Source: UMGS363 sp051881815
GTDB taxonomy: Bacteria > Bacillota > Clostridia > Oscillospirales > Ruminococcaceae
Assembly (NCBI GenBank): GCA_051881815.1
Contig: JBJEQP010000023.1
Location: 13,477-77,476 of the forward strand
Reading direction: 5' to 3'
DNA: 64,000 nucleotides
The translations under genes and the position numbers were made by a program. Position 1 is the first letter of the stretch; every line of letters begins with the position of its first letter. Shown here one piece after another: positions 8,113 to 17,062 of this stretch. A model generated the notes under the pieces. That model saw only the letters and a program-made list of their open reading frames with translations, was not told the origin of the DNA and did no database searches.

Positions 8113-8425
8113 TTTATATTGAATAGCTGTTCATATTGAGTTGAAGTGTAAATTCGCTCACTGCGTTCGTGTATTTACGCTTCAAGGATAGTTGTTCCGA
8201 TAAGAAAGAACAAGCGCAATTCACGATTTGAGTTTTACAGACTGATTTCTCACGTTCTGTTTTAGCTTTTTTTCGTGAATTGCGCTTTTTAATTTGCAAA
8301 ATATTTCGTTTTTGATGCTAATTATATGCCATAGTTTAAGGTATTTCGCTTCTGCGGAAGCGACCAAAGGGCTTTGCCCTCTGGACACCCACCACCTTTG
8401 AAAAGGTGGACGAAACTTTTGCTTG
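8113..8425 (+). repeat. Composite multi-hairpin intergenic element, copy C (5' module missing)
   Basis: It starts at the ATTGAATAGCTGTTCATATT module, so it lacks the first hairpin of copy A. It continues through GAAGTGTAAAT/ATTTACGCTTC with loop CTCACTGCGTTCGTG, the GCGCAATTCACGA hairpin (8212-8288), and the CGCTTCTGCGGAAGCG palindrome. It lies head to head with copy B. Confidence 0.8.
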
Positions 8426-8454
8426 GCTTCGCATTTAACAAAATGTTGTTTGTC

Positions 8455-10089
8455 TTAATTTTCCGTAAGTATCGCATCGATTGCTTTATCCGTACTCCAG
8501 AAGAACTTATCGCTGCCGACATCTGCGCTTAATCCGCAGCGGTCGATCATTTCCATTACCGGCGGCTGTATTGCGGTAAAGAACACCATTACGTCCTTCT
8601 TTGAAAGCTCGGAAACGATCTCCTGCAATGCTTGTACTCCGCTTGCGTCTGCGAACGGCACGCCTCGCATTGAGAGGATGATTATTTCACGGTCTGCTAT
8701 TTCGGCAAGCTTGTCCTCGAGGATATTCGCTGTTCCGAAATAGAGCGGTCCTGTCATATACACAACGGCTGTTCTCTTATCCTTGAGGTGGTCGGGATGG
8801 TTCGGGAGTCTTTCGGGGTCGACTTCCGAAACGCTGATCTGCATATCCGACACTTTGAGTACGAACATTACGACCGAGAAGAGTATGCCGATAAGGATCG
8901 CTATTGTAAGGTCAAAGATGACTGTTGCAACCATTGTAAGGATAAACTGCGCCATCTGTGTTTTGATCTTTCTTGTGAAGATGCCCTTGATTACCTTCCA
9001 GTCGTTCATTCTCCACGCTGTCATAAGGAGCACGCCTGCGAGTGCAGCGAGCGGTATTCTCGAAATGACGGGAGCGAGGAAGAACATTGCTGCGAGAAGG
9101 ACAACGGAGTGGAAAACGCTTGTGATTCTTGTTTTTCCGCCCGATTTAATAGCAACGGCTGTTCTTGCGATTGCTGCTGTTGCAGGGACGCCGCCGAAAA
9201 ACGGGATGACGATATTGCCGATGCCCTGTGCGAGAAGCTCCTGGTTTGCGTCAAGCTTTTCGTCCTTCATTCTTCCTGCGGAAGCGCCGCAGAGCAGGCT
9301 TTCGATAAGTCCGAGAGCTGCGATAGAGATCGCAGGAACGATGAGAGCTTCGATCTGCGGTATTGTGATAGCGGAAACGTCAAGTCTGTCGGGGAGGAAG
9401 ATGCTCTTCGGGATCTCTCCGACCTGCTTAACGTCAAAGCCGAAGATGAACTCTGCAACGGTTGCGAGTATTATCGCTGCGAGCGAGCCGGGAAAATACT
9501 GGTTTATCTTTTTCGGATAAACTGCCATAAACACGACAACTGCGGCTGCGATAAGAAATGCTGTAAGGTCGAAGTGCTGTTCAAGCGTAAAGTAGCTGAC
9601 CGTTTTTGAGATCGTGGAATCGCCTTCGCAGACAAGTCCTGTGAAGTTGCCGATCTGACCGAAAGCGATAATGATCGCAATACCCGAGGTAAAGCCTGTA
9701 ATAACGGGCAGCGGTATGTAGGAAACGATCTTGCCGAGTTTTAAAAGTCCGCATACAAGCAGGATAACGCCCGACATAAGGCTTGCGATGAAAACGCCCT
9801 GCAGCTCATATTTTGCAACGAGTGAGAGCAGGATAGCTGTCATTGCTCCTGTCGGTCCGCTTATCTGATAAGAGCCGCCCGAAAGTGCGCCGATGACTAT
9901 ACCTGCGATGATAGCTGTAACAAGACCTGCTGCGGCGGTTGCGCCCGAGGAAACTCCGAATGCAAGCGCAAGCGGAAGTGCGACAGCTGCAACGGTAACG
10001 CCTGCGAGTGCGTCCTTTGCAAAAGCGCCTGCGTTATATCCGCTGAATTCGTTCTTGAGTCTTGTTCCGTAATTTTTGAAGATATTCAA
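8455..10089 (-). CDS. SulP family anion transporter with STAS domain
   Basis: A 544-residue inner-membrane permease of the SLC26/SulP family, which moves sulfate, bicarbonate or related anions. An N-terminal YNAGAFAKDALAGVTVAAVA stretch and about a dozen hydrophobic segments (residues 20-400) precede a cytoplasmic STAS domain with YFGTANILEDKL and the ADASGVQALQEIV switch helix. The substrate cannot be assigned from the sequence. A TTG start at 10089 is chosen because AAGGGG lies 8-13 bp upstream; starting earlier would add a non-membrane leader with no ribosome site. It is transcribed alone, downstream of the GH26 gene. Confidence 0.93.
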   Translation of the reverse strand: MNIFKNYGTRLKNEFSGYNAGAFAKDALAGVTVAAVALPLALAFGVSSGATAAAGLVTAIIAGIVIGALSGGSYQISGPTGAMTAILLSLVAKYELQGVFIASLMSGVILLVCGLLKLGKIVSYIPLPVITGFTSGIAIIIAFGQIGNFTGLVCEGDSTISKTVSYFTLEQHFDLTAFLIAAAVVVFMAVYPKKINQYFPGSLAAIILATVAEFIFGFDVKQVGEIPKSIFLPDRLDVSAITIPQIEALIVPAISIAALGLIESLLCGASAGRMKDEKLDANQELLAQGIGNIVIPFFGGVPATAAIARTAVAIKSGGKTRITSVFHSVVLLAAMFFLAPVISRIPLAALAGVLLMTAWRMNDWKVIKGIFTRKIKTQMAQFILTMVATVIFDLTIAILIGILFSVVMFVLKVSDMQISVSEVDPERLPNHPDHLKDKRTAVVYMTGPLYFGTANILEDKLAEIADREIIILSMRGVPFADASGVQALQEIVSELSKKDVMVFFTAIQPPVMEMIDRCGLSADVGSDKFFWSTDKAIDAILTEN

Positions 10090-10215
10090 GAAAAAACACC
10101 CCTTAATTCTAATAAATCGGTGAAAATCCGACCTTTCTATTTTACTCCAAATTTCGGAAAAACACAAGTAGAATTGTTTCCGCTTTGCTTGAAAGAAATT
10201 GTGCAAAACTACGAA

Positions 10216-11244
10216 TCACAGGTTGATGCTTACCTCATCCAGCGTTATAACATAATCGGAATTGTATATCTCTTTGAGGGTTTCAATGTCGTTGTGGTCG
10301 GTGATATACTCAGTGTGCCAGGTCATGAACCACGCCCAGTTTGCATTTTCTTTTTTAAGCTGCTCGACGGTCGGGACTTTTCCGCACTCGTGGAAGACAA
10401 CGGGGCGCTTCTCCCCTACGACCTTGACGGTATTCTCATAAAGCTTTCCGTTTGCGCCGTCCTTATAGGAATCTGCGCCTGCAATATCGACATACTCGTC
10501 GCCCGGGTACCACTTATCATAGCCCGAGCCGTTCTGCGAATAGCCGAGCACCCAGATAAGGTTGTCAAGCTCCCAATAATTTGTATAGCGGTCATACATC
10601 AATTTCCAGAGCTTTTTGAAATTCTCTGCGCCGCCTTTTCCCCACCAGAACCACTTGCCGTCGAACTCGTGGAAGGGTCGCCAAAGAACGGGTATGTTCT
10701 GCTCCTGCAGCTTTTTCAATGCTTCGGCGCCCTTATCCATACCTTTTATAAGCGTTTCGTACTCGGGCGTACCCTCGGTGAGAGCCTTATCCCAGTCCTT
10801 TATCTCGGTGTTCATCGACTCCGACCAGCTACCGCTGAAGTCGCAGCCGCAATGCCAGCAGATCGTTACGATGCCGCCCTTGTCGTACCAATCCTTTGCA
10901 CGTTTATTTACGCCGTCAAAGTCATCGTTCATATAGTCAAGACCTCGAATGGCAGGATATTTTCCCGTATTCTTATAGATATAGTCGAACTCATACTGAT
11001 CGCTGCCCATCCATGTTGACTCCTGCTGTCCCGAGAGGATGTTTTTGCCGTAAACATCGCAGATATAGTCAAAAAGTGCGGCTGCTTCCTTTGTTGCATC
11101 GGGGTTTGAGAGTGTGAGCTTATCCGTTTGTACGGTGGGAACTGTTGCTGCATCGGTTTGAATTGCGGAATCTGTTTTTGCTGTGCAGGCGGTCATTGAC
11201 AACGCAATACAAAATGCACAGACAAGTGAAATTATTCTTTTCAT
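10216..11244 (-). CDS. GH26 family endo-beta-1,4-mannanase, lipoprotein
   Basis: GH26 enzymes cut beta-mannan backbones with retention. The 342-residue product starts with a lipoprotein signal (lipobox LSMTAC, Cys20) and is therefore probably cell-surface anchored. The catalytic domain shows GKNILSGQQ, the acid/base motif WRPFHEF (Glu193) and the nucleophile in VVFHECG (Glu286), with aromatic WFWWGK between. There is no carbohydrate-binding module or dockerin, so it acts alone rather than in a cellulosome. The second ATG (11244) is preferred because AAAGGAG sits 7 bp upstream. A divergent promoter pair separates it from the NRPS gene. Confidence 0.94.
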   Translation of the reverse strand: MKRIISLVCAFCIALSMTACTAKTDSAIQTDAATVPTVQTDKLTLSNPDATKEAAALFDYICDVYGKNILSGQQESTWMGSDQYEFDYIYKNTGKYPAIRGLDYMNDDFDGVNKRAKDWYDKGGIVTICWHCGCDFSGSWSESMNTEIKDWDKALTEGTPEYETLIKGMDKGAEALKKLQEQNIPVLWRPFHEFDGKWFWWGKGGAENFKKLWKLMYDRYTNYWELDNLIWVLGYSQNGSGYDKWYPGDEYVDIAGADSYKDGANGKLYENTVKVVGEKRPVVFHECGKVPTVEQLKKENANWAWFMTWHTEYITDHNDIETLKEIYNSDYVITLDEVSINL

Positions 11245-11271
11245 AGACATTCTCCTTTGCGGATTTTCCTA

Positions 11272-11301
11272 ATTATAACAATTTATTCAGATATATTTCA
11301 A
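11272..11301 (-). promoter_or_regulatory. Promoter of the GH26 mannanase gene
   Basis: Minus strand: TTGAAA (11296-11301), 18-bp spacer, TATAAT (11272-11277). Confidence 0.6.
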
Positions 11302-11329
11302 CAATTAAAAATGAACGAAGCAAAAACAA

Positions 11330-11358
11330 TTGCAATAGCTGTTGTTTTGTAGTATAAT
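11330..11358 (+). promoter_or_regulatory. Promoter of the NRPS-PlsC gene
   Basis: TTGCAA (11330-11335), 17-bp spacer, TATAAT (11353-11358), 34 bp before the start codon. An imperfect palindrome (TATAATTATTATA) overlaps the -10 box. Confidence 0.6.
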
Positions 11359-11391
11359 TATTATACAAAACATTTTATTGGGGTACAAAAA

Positions 11392-14300
11392 ATGGAAAAG
11401 TTTTATCTTACGCCTGCGCAGAAAAATATAGACGATATGCAGCGTTTTTACAGCGGCACGGCGATATCCGTTCTGTGCGGAGCGGTGATATTTGAAGAAA
11501 AGCTTGATGCAAAGCTGCTTTTGCAAGCGGCGCTGCTTGTTATAAAACGTCAGGAGGCACTTCGTTTGCGGTTCTGTTTGGAAAACGGCAGGACAATGCA
11601 GTATGTTTCGTCCGAGGGTCGAAATGACATAGCTTTTGCGGAATTCCGCAATGAGAGCGAGCTTCGCAGCTACTGTGAAGCGCAGGCGCACATACCGTTT
11701 TCATTCGGCGGCGAGATGTTCCGAATGACGGTTTTCACGCTGCCCGAAAGCGTTGGGATAATGCTCTGCGCAAGTCATCTTATCGCAGACGCTTGGACTT
11801 ACAGTGTTCTTGCGCACGATGTTTATGATATTTACAATAAGATATCACTCGGAGAAAATGCAGACGTTGAAGTGCAGAGCTACACGGCGGCAATCGAGCG
11901 CAGGAACAGCGCAAAGGCACTTGAAAAGCAGGACGGCGACTTGAAATTTTGGGTAAAAAAATACGCCGGCGGTGTTTCTCCAACGCCCGTTAGGACTTAC
12001 CGAAAAGAGGAAACGAACGCTGCTGCTGAGAGGTTCACGGTAAAGATACCATGCGAAATTTCGGCGGCGGTAAAGGAATTCTGCGGACAAAGCGGAGCTT
12101 CCGAGGCGGTCGTTTTTGAATCAGTGCTGATGATATATCTTTCGAAGATAAACGGCGGTGGAAAAGTGACTATCGGCGTTCCCGTTCTCGGCAGGAGCGG
12201 TGCAAAGGAAAAAAGTCTTGCGGGAATGTTCATTTCGACCCTGCCGCTGACGGTCGAAGTCGGCGAAGATACAGCCGAGCTTTTTGCGCACATTTCGGAA
12301 GGTCACAAGGATATCTTCCGTCACCGTGATGCGGCATTGAGCGATATTTCGCACGGTTTAAAGTCAACTGCACGATTTTTTGATGTGGCTTTCAGCTTTC
12401 AGAACGCACGGACGGATATCCCTGCGAGGACGGAATGGTTCGGGAACGGTTCACTTGAAGTTCCGCTCTCCGTTCACATCGACGACCGTGACAGCAGCGG
12501 TTCATACACGCTGACCATTGATTTCCGCACGGCTGTTTTTTCGCAGCGCAGTGAAGTTGAATTGCTTGCGCAGCGTTTTATACATATATTAAAACAAATC
12601 GTTTCGGGCAAGGCTGTCGGGGAGATATCCGTTCTTCCCGATGATGAATTTGATATGCTGATAAGGCGGTTCAATGCTACCAATATCGGGTTTTCATCGG
12701 ACAAATGCGTTCACGAGGCTTTCTCCGAGCTTGCGGCGAAGATGCCCGAAAAGACGGCGCTTGTTTTCCGAGGTGAAAGCTTTACTTACGGCAAGCTTGA
12801 TGCAATGTCGTACGCACTTGCGGCTTATCTTCGCAGCAAAGGCATATCGCGCGGTGATATTGTGCCGATAATTTCACGCAGAAGTCCGTACCTTATTGTG
12901 TCAATGCTTGCGGTGATGAAAACGGGCGGTGCGTATATGCCCGTTTCGCCCGATCATCCGAGCGAGCGCATTGAATTTATGATGCAAAGCGTCAGAGCAA
13001 GCCTTGCGCTGACTTACGGATATGATATTTCCGAGGGAATAAGGCTTGACGAGTTCGATTATTCCTGCGTTTACGACGCTTTGCCCGTGAAAGCTTCGCC
13101 CGAGGATATTTGCTATATAATTTTCACATCGGGTTCAACGGGCAAGCCTAAAGGCACGGCGATAACGCACAGAAACGTTATGAACTACTGCTCGGCGAAC
13201 CGTTTCAACGTTGTCGGAAAAATTCTCGGCGAGGATATTCGGAGCATTGTTTCGGTGACGGACATTGTATTCGATATTTTTGTGACGGAGAGCATTCTGC
13301 CGCTTTTGAACGGGATAACTATTTACCTTGCCGATGAGGAGCAGGCGGTTTCGCAGAGGGCACTCGGCAGGCTTATTGAAGAAAGCGGCGCACAGGGCAT
13401 TCAGACAACGCCGACAAAGATGCGAAGCTACCTTTTTGACGACAGCTGTCTTGGCTATCTTTCAAGGCTTAAGGCGATAATTCTCGGCGGCGAGGAGTTT
13501 TCATCGTCACTTTACGTCAAGCTGAAAAAGCTTACGGACGCAAAGATATACAACATTTACGGTCCTGCGGAAACGACTGTTTGGTCGGCGCTCACGGAGA
13601 TAAACGGTGATGATATAACGATAGGAAAGCCTATCGCAAACACTCGGATATATATTCTTGACGAAGACTTGAAGCCTGTTCCCGTCGGCATCGGCGGCGA
13701 GATATTCATTTCGGGAAGCGGAGTTGGCAAGGGTTACATCGGCGAGGAAAAGCTGACGGCGGAGAAGTTCCTCCCCGACCCGTTTTTTGACGGCGAAACG
13801 ATGTACCGCACGGGCGATCTGGGACTTATACGCACTGACGGGAACATTGAATTTCTCGGGCGAAAGGACTTTCAGATAAAGCTCCGAGGACTTCGCATCG
13901 AGCTTGGCGAAATTGAAAATGTTATCTGTTCATTCGATGGGATCGAGAATGCCGCCGTGGTTTGCAGGACGGACGGCAGGGGCGAGAAATATCTTGCGGC
14001 GTTTTACTCGGGCAAATGTGATGAAAAGGCTTTGCGTGCGTTTATTTCGGGCAAGCTCCCCTCTTATATGATACCGAACTGCTTTGCAAGGCTTGCGAAA
14101 ATGCCGCTGACGGCGAGCGGAAAGACGGACAGAAAGGCTCTCCCCGAGGTCAGCCTTGAACCTGACGAGCGTGAATATACTGCACCCGAGAATGAAGCCG
14201 AGGAGAAGCTTTGCAGGCTTGCGGCGAAAGTCCTCGGCGGTGTTAAGATAGGCACGACCGATGACCTTTTTGAGCTTGGCTATGACAGCTTTTCCGCAAT

Positions 14301-15096
14301 GGAGCTTACGGCTCTTGCGATGCAGGAGGGTTTCACGTTCACGCCGAAGGATATTTACATCAGCCGAACAATAAAGGCACTCTGCGCCGCCATTTCGGAC
14401 AAGACTGCGGAAACGCGCACGGACTACAGCGTTTATCCTATGGAGAGGACAAGCGGCGACAAGGCACTTTATACGGCATTTACAAGACTTTCGCATCAGC
14501 TTTACGGTTTTAAGGTCACAGGACTTGAAAAGCTCCTGCCGAATGAAAAATACATTCTCTGCCCTAATCATGAAAGCGACCTTGACTGTATGTGGGTATG
14601 GGCGGCGCTTTGCAAGACGGCGAAGCTTGACGAGGTTTGCGCACTTATTGCGGCGGAGCATCTGGACAAGGCTTTGCCGCGGCGAGTTTTCCGAATTTCG
14701 GGCGGTATTCCTATCGAGCGCAAGGGGGATTTTGCGCCTGCGCTTGAACGTGCGCTTGAAATTATGAGGAGCGAAAAGCGGTTTCTGCTCGTTCACCCCG
14801 AGGGCACGAGAACTCGGTCGGGACGGCTTGGAAAATTCAAGAAGGGTGCGGCCTTGCTGTCAAAAAGGTCGGGGATAAAGGTCGTTCCCGTTTACATCGG
14901 AGGTTCGGGGCGCATCTTCCCCGTTTACAGAAATATACCTCGGCTTTTTGACGTTGAAAAGCTGAAAAAATACACTCTGACGATAGATTTCGGCGAACCT
15001 GTTGACCCGAACGGAAAAAGCACGGAGGAGATGACCGAGCTTTTGTACCGTGCCGTCGCAGAGATGAAGGAGAAACACAATGGTAATTGCAACTGA
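11392..15096 (+). CDS. Single-module NRPS fused to a PlsC acyltransferase (C-A-PCP-PlsC)
   Basis: A 1234-residue fusion. Residues 1-420 form a condensation domain with a degenerate active site SHLIADA (His129 and Asp kept, first His lost). Residues 440-900 are an adenylation domain with FTSGSTGKPKG (573), IYGPAETT (720), YRTGDLG (804), KLRGLRIELGEIE and LTASGKTDRKAL (906). GYDSFSAMEL (962) marks the carrier domain, with Ser as the phosphopantetheine site. Residues 1010-1234 are a PlsC-type acyltransferase with NHESDLD (1058) and HPEGTRTRSGRLGKFKKGA (1134). There is no thioesterase or reductase, so product release may be by transfer to a glycerolipid acceptor; this is inferred. A hand-read specificity code near D-I-T-T-I-G-I-V-W-K matches no code I know. 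The HAD gene overlaps its end by 17 bp. Confidence 0.92.
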   Translation: MEKFYLTPAQKNIDDMQRFYSGTAISVLCGAVIFEEKLDAKLLLQAALLVIKRQEALRLRFCLENGRTMQYVSSEGRNDIAFAEFRNESELRSYCEAQAHIPFSFGGEMFRMTVFTLPESVGIMLCASHLIADAWTYSVLAHDVYDIYNKISLGENADVEVQSYTAAIERRNSAKALEKQDGDLKFWVKKYAGGVSPTPVRTYRKEETNAAAERFTVKIPCEISAAVKEFCGQSGASEAVVFESVLMIYLSKINGGGKVTIGVPVLGRSGAKEKSLAGMFISTLPLTVEVGEDTAELFAHISEGHKDIFRHRDAALSDISHGLKSTARFFDVAFSFQNARTDIPARTEWFGNGSLEVPLSVHIDDRDSSGSYTLTIDFRTAVFSQRSEVELLAQRFIHILKQIVSGKAVGEISVLPDDEFDMLIRRFNATNIGFSSDKCVHEAFSELAAKMPEKTALVFRGESFTYGKLDAMSYALAAYLRSKGISRGDIVPIISRRSPYLIVSMLAVMKTGGAYMPVSPDHPSERIEFMMQSVRASLALTYGYDISEGIRLDEFDYSCVYDALPVKASPEDICYIIFTSGSTGKPKGTAITHRNVMNYCSANRFNVVGKILGEDIRSIVSVTDIVFDIFVTESILPLLNGITIYLADEEQAVSQRALGRLIEESGAQGIQTTPTKMRSYLFDDSCLGYLSRLKAIILGGEEFSSSLYVKLKKLTDAKIYNIYGPAETTVWSALTEINGDDITIGKPIANTRIYILDEDLKPVPVGIGGEIFISGSGVGKGYIGEEKLTAEKFLPDPFFDGETMYRTGDLGLIRTDGNIEFLGRKDFQIKLRGLRIELGEIENVICSFDGIENAAVVCRTDGRGEKYLAAFYSGKCDEKALRAFISGKLPSYMIPNCFARLAKMPLTASGKTDRKALPEVSLEPDEREYTAPENEAEEKLCRLAAKVLGGVKIGTTDDLFELGYDSFSAMELTALAMQEGFTFTPKDIYISRTIKALCAAISDKTAETRTDYSVYPMERTSGDKALYTAFTRLSHQLYGFKVTGLEKLLPNEKYILCPNHESDLDCMWVWAALCKTAKLDEVCALIAAEHLDKALPRRVFRISGGIPIERKGDFAPALERALEIMRSEKRFLLVHPEGTRTRSGRLGKFKKGAALLSKRSGIKVVPVYIGGSGRIFPVYRNIPRLFDVEKLKKYTLTIDFGEPVDPNGKSTEEMTELLYRAVAEMKEKHNGNCN

Positions 15097-15655
15097 CGCT
15101 GACGGCGTTCTCACGGATATGTCGGGGTTCAATTTTGTTTACGGCGAGCGTTTTTTCGGGCACAAGCCTGCCGACCCGAGCGGCTACACAACGGCGGAGA
15201 TATTCGGTGAGAGCAAGCGGCGAGAATTCCTTTTCGGATTGCGGCATTTTTACGATTACTGCAGTCGGCTTTCGCCGCGCGAAAACGCTGTCGAGGTCTG
15301 CAGCAGGCTTGGCAAGGTCTACGTTATAACGGCACGGAAATTTTCCACACAGCGCACTCCGCTCGGCGCATTGAGCAGGCGTTTGTTCCGAAAATGGGCG
15401 GACAAAAACGGTTTTGATTTTGCGGACATTTTCTACTGCTCCGAGGTCGACACGCCGCCGCAGAAGCTTTCTTACTGCAGGCGAATTTCCGCCGATGTTA
15501 TGATAGAGGACAATGTCAAAACGGCGCTTTATCTTGCCGAAAACGGGATAAGGGTACTGCTTTTTGATGCGCCGTACAACCAAGGCATTTCGCATGAAAA
15601 CATTGTGAGGGTGTTTTCTTGGGAAGATATTTTTGATATACTGAAAAAAGGATAA
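15080..15655 (+). CDS. HAD-superfamily phosphatase (5'-nucleotidase NT5C-like)
   Basis: A 191-residue protein with the HAD motifs: DADGVL (residues 6-11, nucleophile and acid/base Asp), VITARK (motif II near residue 84) and IEDN (motif IV near residue 144). The spacing is typical of the deoxyribonucleotidase-like branch. It probably hydrolyses a small phosphate ester. The start overlaps the NRPS-PlsC gene by 17 bp, indicating translational coupling, so it may remove a phosphate from the lipid or intermediate made by the fusion enzyme. That role is an inference. The ribosome site reads GGAGAAACACAATG, repeated identically before the next gene. Confidence 0.8.
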   Translation: MVIATDADGVLTDMSGFNFVYGERFFGHKPADPSGYTTAEIFGESKRREFLFGLRHFYDYCSRLSPRENAVEVCSRLGKVYVITARKFSTQRTPLGALSRRLFRKWADKNGFDFADIFYCSEVDTPPQKLSYCRRISADVMIEDNVKTALYLAENGIRVLLFDAPYNQGISHENIVRVFSWEDIFDILKKG

Positions 15656-15667
15656 AGGAGAAACACA

Positions 15668-16849
15668 ATGAAAAGTATTAAGAAAATTACAGTTTTTATG
15701 CTTGCATTTGCGATGATAATGCTTTCCGCCTGCGGAAACGATTCAGCCGAAGAGGTCACGGATACATCTTCCGAAACGACGGAAACGGTCACGATCTCGG
15801 AGGAAACTGCTGTGAGCGAAACAGCGGAAACGACAGAAAGCAAAACGGAAGAAACAACGACCGTCAGCGAAGAAACCGCCGAAAGCGAAACGGAAGAAAC
15901 GACAATTGATTATGCATTTGAATATTTTCATCAGATAACGCCCGACAATGTCAGCACTCCCGAGGTTTTCAAGGGTGCGCCCGAGGTTTGCGACATTGAC
16001 GCTGTTATGGCTTCGCGCCGTGATGATATGGTGAAATACGCTGATCCCTATCCCACCGACCGAACTTTCAATGAGGAAACGAATTCGTTCGATTACACCT
16101 ATGTAAATGCTGTCGAATACGCCGAAACGCACTACGGCTATTCATTTGACAACGCTTCGCCCGTGCTTTCTTATGTAAAGGACGATTTCGACTTTGACGG
16201 CAAGGACGAATACTATCTTTGTATGGTGGAATATCTGAATACAAAGCGTGACACTTACGAGGACTCTTCTGTTGACGAAATGGGAAACCATATTGCGCAA
16301 TATGACGTATCTTCGCTTTTCTCGGTTTACTATATTGAGGACAGCGGCGAATATCAGCTTTCTCTCGGCAAGCTGCTTGACCTTGAAGCGCCCGAAAATC
16401 CGACTGAACCGTACACCGTCAGCGAGGATAATATGTTGTTTGAGGTTTTATGCGGCTATATTCATCTTATGCCGCCGCAGATAATCGACTATGGCGACAG
16501 CAAGCAGCTTTTCTGGGATCGGGCTATCTCCTACCCTATGGATTACGGCGCCGATCTTTTCTGGGGCAGCAAGCACCTTTCCATCGAATACTCCGAGCCG
16601 AATGAAAAGCTCCGAGGTTTCTGTGATTATTACTGCATTGAATGCGGTGTTACCGCCGAGCAGGAGGCTGACTTCTATTTAAGCGGCGGCGTACCCGAAA
16701 ACTCCGACATAAATTATCCTGACGAGAACAACTACATAGTATGGAACGGAAGCGAATATGTTCACAGCTGCATTGCTTATGATAGGGAGAGCGGAACTTC
16801 AGAATTCACGGTAAAGGATGAAATAATGCCTTGGGACGTTCGGGAATAA
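15668..16849 (+). CDS. Lipoprotein with Thr/Glu-rich linker, unknown function
   Basis: A 393-residue secreted lipoprotein: signal peptide with lipobox MLSAC (Cys near 22), then a linker of about 50 residues made almost only of Thr, Ser and Glu, then a globular region. DDFDFDGKDEYYLCMVEY resembles an Asp-rich calcium-loop or FG-GAP-like segment. It starts 12 bp after the HAD gene, so it may be part of the NRPS operon. No catalytic motif was recognised. Confidence 0.78.
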   Translation: MKSIKKITVFMLAFAMIMLSACGNDSAEEVTDTSSETTETVTISEETAVSETAETTESKTEETTTVSEETAESETEETTIDYAFEYFHQITPDNVSTPEVFKGAPEVCDIDAVMASRRDDMVKYADPYPTDRTFNEETNSFDYTYVNAVEYAETHYGYSFDNASPVLSYVKDDFDFDGKDEYYLCMVEYLNTKRDTYEDSSVDEMGNHIAQYDVSSLFSVYYIEDSGEYQLSLGKLLDLEAPENPTEPYTVSEDNMLFEVLCGYIHLMPPQIIDYGDSKQLFWDRAISYPMDYGADLFWGSKHLSIEYSEPNEKLRGFCDYYCIECGVTAEQEADFYLSGGVPENSDINYPDENNYIVWNGSEYVHSCIAYDRESGTSEFTVKDEIMPWDVRE

Positions 16850-16886
16850 CAAATTTTTACAGAATGGCTACAAAACGGTACTTTTC

Positions 16887-16915
16887 TTGACAATGCGTTT
16901 TCGGTAATGTATAAT
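16887..16915 (+). promoter_or_regulatory. Promoter upstream of lipoprotein gene at 17063
   Basis: TTGACA (16887-16892), 17-bp spacer, TATAAT (16910-16915). The transcript would start near 16922 and run through the long hairpin that follows. Confidence 0.75.
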
Positions 16916-16933
16916 GTTGAACACAGGCAGAAA

Positions 16934-17033
16934 TACTAATCTTTAATCAAAGTGTAGACAAAAAATCTGCACAAAATCCATATATGCGAGCTTTTGTTTG
17001 ATTTTTTGTACACTTTGAGTTTAAAGATTGGTA
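16934..17033. repeat. 100-bp imperfect palindrome in the 5' leader of the lipoprotein gene
   Basis: The ends TACTAATCTTTAA and TTAAAGATTGGTA pair with one mismatch. The inner arms (CAAAGTGTAGACAAAAAATC against GATTTTTTGTACACTTTG) also pair. It lies between the promoter and the start codon, so it would fold in the mRNA leader. Confidence 0.75.
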
Positions 17034-17062
17034 TAAAGCGACATAACGAAAGGATGATACTT

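Noticed and set aside
8788..9609. 273-residue plus-strand frame opposite the SulP gene
   Set aside because: Cys/Asp-rich improbable composition opposite a well-supported transporter.
13930..14796. 288-residue minus-strand frame within the NRPS-PlsC gene
   Set aside because: Arg-rich antisense frame; the sense strand carries continuous A, PCP and PlsC motifs.
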